NCBI GenBank assembly: GCA_946479475.1
Contig: CAMLGG010000322.1
Span: 1 to 5,600, forward strand
Direction: 5' to 3'
DNA: 5,600 bases
Origin: an uncultured Ideonella sp.
GTDB taxonomy: Bacteria; Pseudomonadota; Gammaproteobacteria; Burkholderiales; Burkholderiaceae
Positions within the stretch are counted from its first letter, which is position 1; each line of letters begins with the position of its first letter. Below the pieces are notes generated by a model. The model did not search any database and was not told the DNA's origin. It saw only the letters and a list, made by a program, of their open reading frames with translations. Position numbers and translations under genes: made by a program. Shown here piece by piece: positions 1 through 5,083 of the stretch.

Positions 1-186
1 CCAGCCGCTGGCCTGGGCCTCGGGCTCGGTGCTGCCACGTCGGTGCATGGCCTGTTCGAGTCGCCGGCCGTTCTGCGTGCGCTCTTCGGCGTGGGCGTGA
101 AGAGCCTGGACGACAGCTTCGACGCCCTGGCCGACATGATCGACGAATGCTTCGCGCCAGGCCTGCTGGCGTCGCTCTGCGAATGA
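1..186 (+). CDS. cobQ: Cobyric acid synthase CobQ, C-terminal fragment
   Basis: Only the last 61 residues are in the window; the reading frame is open from base 1 to a TGA at 184-186. CobQ amidates adenosylcobyrinic acid a,c-diamide at four side chains, using glutamine and ATP, to give adenosylcobyric acid in the cytoplasm. The visible part fits the end of its class I glutamine amidotransferase domain: the segment TSVHGLFESPAVLRALFG (residues 13-30 of the fragment) matches the family's G-T-Y-x-H-G-L-F block, whose His (residue 16 here) belongs to the catalytic triad. The acidic amphipathic tail with DALADMIDE is also typical of CobQ ends. The related CobB a,c-diamide synthase is less likely because its equivalent His is not followed by G-L-F. 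The stop overlaps the start of the next gene (ATGA), and cobT and cobS downstream support the call. The N-terminal synthetase domain lies outside the window. Confidence 0.8.
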   Translation, partial: PAAGLGLGLGAATSVHGLFESPAVLRALFGVGVKSLDDSFDALADMIDECFAPGLLASLCE

Positions 187-998
187 CCGGATCCTCCACC
201 GCGCGAATGGGCCCGCAGCGCATCGTCTGCCTGACCGAGGAGACCACCGAGTGGCTCTACCTCCTGGGCCAGGAGGAGCGCATCGTCGGCATCTCCGGCT
301 ACACCGTGAGGCCGCGAAGGGCGCGCGAAGAGAAGCCGCGCGTCTCGGCCTTCCTCGACGGCAAGATCGACAGGATCGTCGCGCTCGAGCCGGACCTGGT
401 CATCGGCTTCTCCGACATGCAGGCGGCCCTGGCCGACAAGCTGATCCGCGCCGGCTTGAACGTGCTGGTGACGAACCAGCGCAGCGTGGCGGAGATCTTC
501 GGCACGCTGCGGCTCGTGGCTGGGCTGGTGGGGCAATCGACCGCAGCCGGTGCGTGGATCGCCGAACGCGAGCGGGCCTTCGCCGCGATGTCCGAGGTGT
601 CGCGCGGCTGGCCGCGGCGCCCCCGGGTGTACTTCGAGGAATGGGACGAGCCGATGATCAGCGCCATCCAGTGGGTGTCGCAGCTGGTCGGCATCGCGGG
701 CGGGGAGGACGTCTTCCCGGAGCTGGGGGCGCAGCGCATGGGGCGCGACCGGGTCATCGCCGATCCGCTGGAGCCGGCCCGTCGCGCGCCGCAGCTGATC
801 GTCGGCTCCTGGTGCGGCAAGAAGTTCCGCCCCGAGAAGGTGGCCGCTCGCGAAGGCTGGCAGGACGTGCCGGCGGTGCGCGAAGGGCGCCTGTTCGAGA
901 TCAAGTCCTGCGACATCCTGCAGCCCGGCCCCGCGGCGCTGACCGACGGCGTGGCCCAGCTGCACCGCTTCTTCGCCGACTGGGCCGCGTCACTCTGA
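183..998 (+). CDS. BtuF-like cobalamin-binding protein without signal peptide
   Basis: This 271-residue protein has the helical-backbone metal/B12 periplasmic binding fold seen in BtuF. Visible landmarks are RIVCLTEETTEWLYLLG (residues 13-29, first beta-strand and helix), LEPDLVIGFSD (68-78, the classic 'L-P-D-L-V-I' strand), YFEEWDEP (150-157), an I-A-G-G-E-D-V-F block (171-178), IVGSWCGKKFRPE (206-218) and LQPGPAALTDGV (246-257). Family knowledge makes cobalamin or another corrinoid the likely ligand. What is odd is the N-terminus: fold homology begins about 12 residues in, with no hydrophobic signal sequence or lipobox. The longer start at 147 adds only an Arg-rich, non-signal stretch, so the protein should be cytosolic. 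I chose ATG 183 because it overlaps the cobQ stop as ATGA; ATG 207 (Met9) is an alternative. No strong Shine-Dalgarno precedes any of these starts. It may bind a corrinoid intermediate or product inside the cell, but its function is inferred only from fold and context. Confidence 0.88.
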   Translation: MTGSSTARMGPQRIVCLTEETTEWLYLLGQEERIVGISGYTVRPRRAREEKPRVSAFLDGKIDRIVALEPDLVIGFSDMQAALADKLIRAGLNVLVTNQRSVAEIFGTLRLVAGLVGQSTAAGAWIAERERAFAAMSEVSRGWPRRPRVYFEEWDEPMISAIQWVSQLVGIAGGEDVFPELGAQRMGRDRVIADPLEPARRAPQLIVGSWCGKKFRPEKVAAREGWQDVPAVREGRLFEIKSCDILQPGPAALTDGVAQLHRFFADWAASL

Positions 999-1012
999 AA
1001 ACGAGCCACGAG

Positions 1013-2059
1013 ATGAACGCACCGCTGAACCTGCCCGACCTGCACGATGCCGCCCTTGCCGCGCGGGTGCAGCACCGCATCGACCAACTCACCAAGCCGC
1101 TGGGCGCGCTGGGCCGCCTGGAGTCGCTCGCGCTGCAGATCGCGCTGGTGCAGGGCCGCGACAGGCCTCGGCTGGAGGCGCCGCAGCTGGTGGTCTTCGC
1201 CGCGGACCACGGCATCGCCGCGCAAGGCGTGTCGGCCTACCCCAGCGAGGTGACCTGGCAGATGGTGGAGAACTTCCTCGCCGGCGGCGCGGCGGTCTCG
1301 GTGCTCGCGCGCCAGCATGGCCTGGCGCTCACCGTGGCGGATTGCGGCGTGAAGCACGACTTCGGCGCCCGTGCCGGCCTGGTCGATGCCAAGCTGGCCG
1401 AGGGGACGGCCGATTCGAGCCGCGAGCCGGCGATGAGCCGCGCCCTGTGCGAGCAGGCGATGGATCGAGGAGCGGCCTTGCTGCGGTCGCTTCCCGGCAA
1501 CGTGCTGCTGCTGGGCGAGATGGGCATTGGCAACACCTCGGCAGCGAGCCTGCTGATGTGCCGCCTGACAGGCCTGCCGCTGGCCGAGTGCGTGGGCCGC
1601 GGCACTGGCGTGGACGACGCCGGCCTGGCGCGCAAGCTGGGCGTGCTCGGCGAGGCGCTGGCGCTGCACGCCAAGGCCGTCGAGCCGCTCGACGCGCTGG
1701 CAGCGCTCGGCGGGCTCGAGATCGCCACCATGACCGGGGCGGTGCTGCAGGCGGCGGGCGAGCGGCGGCTCGTCGTCGTCGACGGCTTCATCACGACGGC
1801 CGCCGTCGCCGTGGCCGCGGCGCTGTCGCCGGCCGTGCTTCAGCGCTGCGTGTTCGCGCACGCTTCCGCCGAGAGCGGCCACGCCCGCTGGCTGAAGCGG
1901 CTCGGCGTTCAACCGCTGCTCGACCTCGGCCTTCGCCTCGGCGAGGGCTCGGGCGCGGCGCTGGCCTGGCCGGTCATCGAGTCGGCCTGCCGGGTGCTGG
2001 AGGAGATGGCGAGCTTCGAATCGGCCGGGGTCAGCGAGATGGTCTGCGAGAAGGCCTGA
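1013..2059 (+). CDS. cobT: Nicotinate-nucleotide--dimethylbenzimidazole phosphoribosyltransferase CobT
   Basis: CobT transfers phosphoribosyl from nicotinate mononucleotide to 5,6-dimethylbenzimidazole, giving alpha-ribazole 5'-phosphate, the activated lower ligand of B12. The 348-residue product has the usual length for the family. Motifs in order are LTKPLGALGRLE (about residues 26-37), VFAADHGIAAQGVSAYP (about 62-78), VADCGVKHDF, LLGEMGIGNTSAASLL with Glu169, CVGRGTGVDD, VVDGFITTAAVAVA, FAHASAESGH and LRLGEGSGAALA with Glu311. Glu311 aligns with the catalytic base Glu317 of the Salmonella enzyme, and Glu169 with its Glu174. ATG 1013 lies 14 nt after the preceding stop and gives the expected N-terminus; its Shine-Dalgarno is poor (only CACGAG immediately upstream), so translation may depend on coupling. 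The TGA at 2057-2059 shares its A with the cobS start. Nothing looks truncated, and all family motifs are intact. Confidence 0.98.
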   Translation: MNAPLNLPDLHDAALAARVQHRIDQLTKPLGALGRLESLALQIALVQGRDRPRLEAPQLVVFAADHGIAAQGVSAYPSEVTWQMVENFLAGGAAVSVLARQHGLALTVADCGVKHDFGARAGLVDAKLAEGTADSSREPAMSRALCEQAMDRGAALLRSLPGNVLLLGEMGIGNTSAASLLMCRLTGLPLAECVGRGTGVDDAGLARKLGVLGEALALHAKAVEPLDALAALGGLEIATMTGAVLQAAGERRLVVVDGFITTAAVAVAAALSPAVLQRCVFAHASAESGHARWLKRLGVQPLLDLGLRLGEGSGAALAWPVIESACRVLEEMASFESAGVSEMVCEKA

Positions 2060-2844
2060 TGCGCCCGCTGCTGCGCGAACTCCGGCTGGGCTTCGTCGCG
2101 CTGCAGTTCCTCACCCGCGTGCCGGCCCCGCGCTGGGTGGGCTTCGAGCCGGAGTGGCTGAACGCTTCGGCGCGCCACTTCCCGCTGGTCGGTGCGCTGG
2201 TGGGCACGGCGGGTTCGGCCGTGCTGCTGGGCGCGTCCGCATGGTGGCCGCCGATGGTGGCCGCGCTCCTCGCGCTGGCCGCCATGGTGGCGATCACCGG
2301 GGCCTTCCACGAGGATGGGCTGGCCGACACGATGGATGCGCTGGGCGGTGCGGTCGCGCGCGAGCGGGCCCTGGCCATCATGAAGGACTCGCGCATCGGC
2401 AGCTACGGCGCGGTGGCCCTGTTCGTGGTGCTGGGGGCGCGGGTCGGCCTGATGGCTGCGCTGTGCTCCGGCCCGTGGATGGCCGCGCTGGCGGCGATGG
2501 TGCTGTCGCAGGCGCTCGGTCGTTCGGCGGCCGTGGCCGTGATGGCTCTGGTGCCCTATGCCGGCGATGCCGGACAGGCGAAGGCCAAGCCCCTGGCGAC
2601 TTCCATCGGCGCGGCCGAGTGGATGGCCGCGACGGGCTGGGCACTGGCGTTGGGTGCCATCGCCGTCACCAGCGGTGCCTTGATCGCGAGCCGCGTGGCC
2701 GGCGCCCTGGTGGCCGCGGCAGCGGTAGTGCTCGCCATGCGCGCCTGGCTGCACCATCGGCTCGGCGGCTACACCGGCGACACCCTCGGCGCCACCGAGC
2801 AGTTCACCGAGGTGGCGGTGCTGCTGGTGCTGTGCGCCGCATGA
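2059..2844 (+). CDS. cobS: Adenosylcobinamide-GDP ribazoletransferase (cobalamin-5'-phosphate synthase) CobS
   Basis: CobS is an integral inner-membrane enzyme that joins adenosylcobinamide-GDP to alpha-ribazole (phosphate), giving adenosylcobalamin (5'-phosphate). The 261-residue protein is typical in length and mostly hydrophobic, with long Ala/Val/Leu segments at about residues 45-80, 118-150, 190-210 and 212-230. Family signatures are all present: FLTRVPAP near the N-terminus, the acidic loop GAFHEDGLADTMDALGG (81-97, with Glu85, Asp86, Asp90 and Asp93, the probable Mg2+ ligands), KDSRIGSYG (109-117), and near the C-terminus GGYTGDTLGATEQ (236-248). The start overlaps the cobT stop by one base (TGATG) and is preceded by a good Shine-Dalgarno, GAGAAGG at 2048-2054, which fixes this start. 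The stop overlaps the cobC start as ATGA. The order cobT-cobS-cobC groups the enzymes that share alpha-ribazole phosphate. Confidence 0.97.
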   Translation: MRPLLRELRLGFVALQFLTRVPAPRWVGFEPEWLNASARHFPLVGALVGTAGSAVLLGASAWWPPMVAALLALAAMVAITGAFHEDGLADTMDALGGAVARERALAIMKDSRIGSYGAVALFVVLGARVGLMAALCSGPWMAALAAMVLSQALGRSAAVAVMALVPYAGDAGQAKAKPLATSIGAAEWMAATGWALALGAIAVTSGALIASRVAGALVAAAAVVLAMRAWLHHRLGGYTGDTLGATEQFTEVAVLLVLCAA

Positions 2845-3431
2845 GCGAGTCGGTCCCGCCCGATCATCTGCTGGCCTGGCGTCACCCGAAGCCGCAAGGG
2901 GCCGAAGGGCGCTGCGTGGGCGCTGGCACGGACCTGCCGGTCGACCCTCGGCGTGCCAAGCGCCTGGCGCGACGCATTCAGCGCGAAGCGCGCCGCCATG
3001 GCCTGCCGCGCATCGTCGTCACCTCGCCCTTGCGGCGTTGCGCCGACGTGGGCCGCTGGCTGCAGCGCTGGGGCTGGGAGCACCGCGTCGATCCCGAGCT
3101 GGTGGAGCTTCACTTCGGCCGCTGGGAGGGCGTCGCCTGGGTTTCGATGGACCGAGCCGAGGTGGACGCCTGGTGCGCGGACTTCTGCACCGGCCGGCCC
3201 GGTGGGGGCGACAGCCTCGAGGAGATGCTGGTTCGCGCAGGTCGCTGGTCGCCCGGGCCGGCGCGGGTCCTCGTCGGCCACGGCGGCTGGTTGCTGGCGC
3301 GGCGCTGGTGCGACGAGCACAGCGTGGGCGGGCGGCGCCCGACGGCCGCGGAATGGCCGCCAGCGCCGCCGTATGGCTCCCGCTACTTGGTGAGGATCAG
3401 CTTGCCCGTGCCGGTGCGGCGCAGCCGGTAG
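2841..3431 (+). CDS. cobC: Histidine phosphatase family protein, probable alpha-ribazole phosphatase CobC
   Basis: This 196-residue cytosolic protein belongs to the histidine phosphatase (phosphoglycerate mutase-like) superfamily. Because it follows cobS with a 4-nt ATGA overlap, it is most likely the phosphatase that removes the 5'-phosphate of adenosylcobalamin phosphate or alpha-ribazole phosphate. Active-site residues are visible: Arg14-His15 in LAWRHPKP (His15 being the residue phosphorylated during catalysis), Arg66 in TSPLRRC, Glu89 in VELHFGRWEG, and His147 in LVGHGG. The first motif is R-H-P rather than the common R-H-G. The C-terminal 16 residues (about 181-196, ending in a basic V-R-R-S-R) are encoded opposite the 3' end of hemP and look unlike a conserved domain end, so the original stop may have been lost and replaced downstream. 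The superfamily has many substrates, so the assignment to B12 rests mainly on the operon. Confidence 0.87.
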   Translation: MSESVPPDHLLAWRHPKPQGAEGRCVGAGTDLPVDPRRAKRLARRIQREARRHGLPRIVVTSPLRRCADVGRWLQRWGWEHRVDPELVELHFGRWEGVAWVSMDRAEVDAWCADFCTGRPGGGDSLEEMLVRAGRWSPGPARVLVGHGGWLLARRWCDEHSVGGRRPTAAEWPPAPPYGSRYLVRISLPVPVRRSR

Positions 3432-3589
3432 ACCTGGCCGGCGTGCACGATGAAAGCCTCGTCTGCGGCGCCGAGCAGGTCTTCACTCCTGTACTGAGGC
3501 CCGGGCGGAGTGTGGAGCTGAAGCACGGCGGTCGGCGCGGCACTTGGCGGGTGGCCGGGCGGCGTCGGCGGCGGGGTCGGGATCGTCAT
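3383..3589 (-). CDS. hemP: Haemin uptake protein HemP
   Basis: This is a small 68-residue protein on the minus strand. Its C-terminal half carries the whole HemP signature: SEDLLGAADEAFIVHAG followed by QVYRLRRTGTGKLILTK, ending directly at the TAG stop (3385-3383). The conserved Y-R-L-R-x-T-x-x-G-K-L-I-L-T-K end is essentially diagnostic. HemP/HmuP proteins are required for haem-iron use; in Bradyrhizobium HmuP acts as a co-activator of haem receptor transcription, and in Burkholderia hemP is Fur-controlled. The first 20 residues are Pro-rich (MTIPTPPPTPPGHPPSAAPT) and look disordered. ATG 3589 is the only ATG close to the domain. It has no Shine-Dalgarno, and a possible -10 lies so close that the mRNA could be leaderless. 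hemP usually sits beside a TonB-dependent haem receptor; here its downstream neighbour is cobC, in convergent orientation and overlapping by 49 bp, so it appears to be a single-gene transcript. Confidence 0.93.
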   Translation of the reverse strand: MTIPTPPPTPPGHPPSAAPTAVLQLHTPPGPQYRSEDLLGAADEAFIVHAGQVYRLRRTGTGKLILTK

Positions 3590-3600
3590 TTCGATATAGT

Positions 3601-3619
3601 AATACGATCGATTCGCATT
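3601..3619 (-). promoter_or_regulatory. Possible second Fur box and promoter spacer of hemP
   Basis: Read on the minus strand, the sequence is AATGCGAAT-C-GATCGTATT, an imperfect 9-1-9 dyad. The left arm fits the AATGNGAAT half-site common to beta- and gammaproteobacterial Fur boxes, and the right arm keeps 6 of 9 matches to its mirror image. It sits 11 bp upstream of the hemP ATG. A plausible promoter brackets it: TCGACG (3627-3622) and TATTAC (3604-3599), each matching 4 of 6 consensus bases with a 17-nt spacer, which would start transcription almost at the ATG. This is weaker than the site at 3686 and is an inference from pattern only. Confidence 0.4.
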
Positions 3620-3683
3620 TGCGTCGAAATAACCGAGTCTCCTGGCGGGTGATCGCTGGCGCCGGTCGGAGGGCGTCGGATTT

Positions 3684-3712
3684 TTGCAAATGGGAACCAT
3701 TCTCAATAAAAT
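3684..3712 (+). promoter_or_regulatory. Sigma70-type promoter of the PepSY reductase gene
   Basis: A -35 element TTGCAA (3684-3689, 4 of 6) and a -10 element TAAAAT (3707-3712, 5 of 6) are separated by exactly 17 nt. The predicted start of transcription is near 3719, giving a leader of about 66 nt before the ATG at 3786. The spacer is filled by the Fur-box palindrome, the layout expected for repression by iron-loaded Fur. Confidence 0.65.
3686..3707. promoter_or_regulatory. Fur box (predicted)
   Basis: The stretch GCAAATGGGAACCATTCTC (3686-3704) matches 13 of 19 positions of the classical GATAATGATAATCATTATC consensus. In the 9-1-9 register, AATGGGAAC-C-ATTCTCAAT (3689-3707) has 7 of 9 and 8 of 9 matches to the AATGAGAAT-N-ATTCTCATT form. 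It also contains the perfect inverted repeat ATGG-GAA-CCAT (3690-3700). It lies between the -35 and -10 of the PepSY gene promoter and about 97 bp upstream of hemP, so Fur bound here could control the + strand gene directly and possibly hemP. Confidence 0.7.
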
Positions 3713-3776
3713 GGCATTTCCTGCCCTCGCCAGCCTGCCGCCAGCACCGGGATGCCCTCGTCCTTTGCCTGCAGCC

Positions 3777-3780
3777 GGAG
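3777..3780 (+). promoter_or_regulatory. Ribosome binding site that decides the PepSY gene start
   Basis: GGAG lies 5 nt before the ATG at 3786. The same frame is open further upstream (TTG 3684, ATG 3690, ATG 3711), but those starts fall inside the predicted promoter and Fur box and have no Shine-Dalgarno, so ATG 3786 is preferred. Confidence 0.7.
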
Positions 3781-3785
3781 CCGCG

Positions 3786-5009
3786 ATGCGCAGCCTGCTC
3801 GTCCGCCTGCACCGCTGGTTCGGCCTTTGCGCCGCGGTGTTCCTCTTCATCGCCGGGGCCACCGGCGCCGTCATCTCGTGGGACCACGAGCTGGACGCCT
3901 GGCTCAATCCGGAGCTCTACCATTCGCGCTCCGAGGGACGGCCGCTGCCGGCCGCCGAGTTGGTGGAGCGCATCGAGCGCGCGGATCCCCGGGTCCACGT
4001 CACCTACCACCCGCTGGCCGTCCAGCCGGGCCACGCCTTCGTCGCCTTCGTGGCGCCGCGCTGGGACGAACGCGCAGGCCAGCTGCACGCTCCCGGCTAC
4101 AACCAGGTCGCGCTGGACCCGGTGACCGGCGAGATCCAGGGCCGGCGGCAGTGGGGCGCGGTTTCGCTCTCACGCGAGAACCTGCTGCCCTTCCTCTACA
4201 AGCTGCACTACTCGATGCACCTGCCCGAGAGCGGCGGCATCGAATGGGGCGTGTGGCTGATGGGCGTGATCGCCATCGCCTGGGTGCTCGACACCCTCGC
4301 GGCGCTGGTCATCTCGTTCCCCAAGGCCAGCCAGTGGAAGCGCTCGTTCAGCTTCCGCTGGGCGGCTGGGGGGCGGCGGCTGGTGTTCGACCTGCACCGC
4401 TCGGGCGGCGTCTGGCTCTTCCTGCTGGTCCTCATGGTGGCCGTCACCTCGGTGTCGATGAACCTGGAGACCCAGGTCATGCGCCCGGCGGTGGAGTGGT
4501 TCTCGCCGCTGACGCCTTCGCCCTTCGCCAACCGCAGCCCGGCGGCCAGGCCGATCGAGCCGGCGGTGGACCGCGCCGTGGTCCTGGCGCGGGCCGGGGC
4601 CGAGGCGCGCCGGCGCGGCTTCACCGAGCCGGCGGGCGGCATGTTCCTCTCACCCGAGTTCGGCGTCTGGGGCGTCGGCTTCTTCGAGCCGGGTCACGAC
4701 CATGGCGACGGCGGCCTGGGCAATGCCTGGCTGTACTTCGACAGCCGCACCGGCGAGCCGGCCGGGGCGCACATGCCCGGCACCGGCAGCGCGGGCGACG
4801 TCTTCCTGCAGAGCATGTTCCCGTTGCACTCCGGGCGCATCCTCGGCCTGCCCGGGCGCATCCTGATCTCGCTGCTGGGCGCGGCGATTGCCATCTTCAG
4901 CGCGACGGGAGTCTGGCTGTGGTGGAGCCGGCACGTGGCCAGGCAACGCGCGGCGCGCGATCGGCCGCAAGACACGGCGGGTGACCCGAGCTTGACGCCG
5001 GTCGCGTAG
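3786..5009 (+). CDS. PepSY-associated transmembrane protein, probable iron/siderophore reductase (PiuB/FoxB-like)
   Basis: This 407-residue inner-membrane protein opens with the family's hallmark R-L-H-R-W-F-G-L (residues 7-14), runs into TM1 (about 12-32) and then [12 protein letters not shown] (33-44). A PepSY-like periplasmic segment follows (about 50-125, with [11 protein letters not shown] at 109-119). TM2 is about 156-178 and TM3 about 208-226. A second large periplasmic part lies at about 230-345 and includes a His/Asp-rich GHDHGDGG (303-310). TM4 is about 358-380, ending in a basic cytoplasmic tail. Histidines near the membrane ends (His9, His141, His145, His204, His348) recur in the family; in P. 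aeruginosa FoxB, a PepSY-fold reductase, haems are held by such histidines and electrons reach ferric siderophore, and FpvG plays a similar role for pyoverdine. A Fur-type promoter and the hemP neighbour support an iron role. The substrate cannot be told from the sequence, and no receptor gene is visible. Confidence 0.9.
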   Translation: MRSLLVRLHRWFGLCAAVFLFIAGATGAVISWDHELDAWLNPELYHSRSEGRPLPAAELVERIERADPRVHVTYHPLAVQPGHAFVAFVAPRWDERAGQLHAPGYNQVALDPVTGEIQGRRQWGAVSLSRENLLPFLYKLHYSMHLPESGGIEWGVWLMGVIAIAWVLDTLAALVISFPKASQWKRSFSFRWAAGGRRLVFDLHRSGGVWLFLLVLMVAVTSVSMNLETQVMRPAVEWFSPLTPSPFANRSPAARPIEPAVDRAVVLARAGAEARRRGFTEPAGGMFLSPEFGVWGVGFFEPGHDHGDGGLGNAWLYFDSRTGEPAGAHMPGTGSAGDVFLQSMFPLHSGRILGLPGRILISLLGAAIAIFSATGVWLWWSRHVARQRAARDRPQDTAGDPSLTPVA

Positions 5010-5027
5010 GCGTCACTCCGGGCCGGG

Positions 5028-5033
5028 CACAAT
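5028..5033 (+). promoter_or_regulatory. Possible -10 element for fabA
   Basis: CACAAT (4 of 6 matches to TATAAT), within GGGCACAATG, lies in the 74-bp gap between the PepSY gene and fabA, 50 bp before the fabA start. No acceptable -35 is found at 16-18 nt; the TTGACG at 4992-4997 is 30 nt away, too far to pair with it. It is the only promoter-like word in the gap, and the change of gene function suggests that fabA has its own promoter. Confidence 0.3.
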
Positions 5034-5083
5034 GTCGGCCTCTCGCCCTGAAGGGGCCAGGCTTTGCCGCGCCCGTACGACCC

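Larger units (their letters stand above)
3590..3785. other. Divergent intergenic control region between hemP and the PepSY gene
   Basis: These 196 bp separate two divergently transcribed genes linked to iron. The parts at about 3586-3635 and 3680-3720 are clearly AT-richer than the surrounding coding DNA. The region contains two Fur-box-like palindromes (3601-3619 and 3686-3707) and a good sigma70-type promoter for the + strand gene. From 3720 to 3785 it is the 5' leader of the PepSY gene, ending in a Shine-Dalgarno. I see no convincing small gene or terminator hairpin in it. Confidence 0.8.

Noticed and set aside
251..1012. In-frame upstream extension of cobT to position 251
   Set aside because: The extension is low-complexity Arg/Gly/Ala sequence read out of frame through the binding-protein gene. 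CobT homology begins at about 1013, where an ATG gives the normal length.
1..1012. Cobalamin riboswitch within the B12 gene cluster
   Set aside because: I saw no B12-box-like sequence in any gap, and the gaps are 14 nt or less. Any riboswitch would be upstream of cobQ, outside the window.
299..1912. Long open frame on the minus strand (537 codons) opposite the binding-protein gene and cobT
   Set aside because: Its product is Arg/Ala/His-rich with no recognisable motif, and it is antisense to two clear family genes. Such frames are expected by chance in about 70% G+C DNA with strong third-position bias.
3432..3600. Rho-independent terminator after cobC
   Set aside because: No GC hairpin followed by a T-run is visible on the + strand, and the region is coding for hemP on the other strand.
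3684..3785. Longer N-terminus for the PepSY protein from TTG 3684, ATG 3690 or ATG 3711
   Set aside because: These starts lie within the predicted promoter and Fur box and lack a ribosome binding site. The family motif R-L-H-R-W begins only a few residues after ATG 3786, which has GGAG at 5 nt.
3590..3907. Extension of hemP upstream to position 3907 (174 codons)
   Set aside because: It would run through the intergenic control region and the antisense of the PepSY gene. The known family size is about 60-80 residues, and ATG 3589 gives 68.
4992..5033. TTGACG (4992) with CACAAT (5028) as a complete fabA promoter
   Set aside because: The spacing is 30 nt, far beyond the 16-18 nt needed. TTGACG also lies inside the end of the PepSY coding region.
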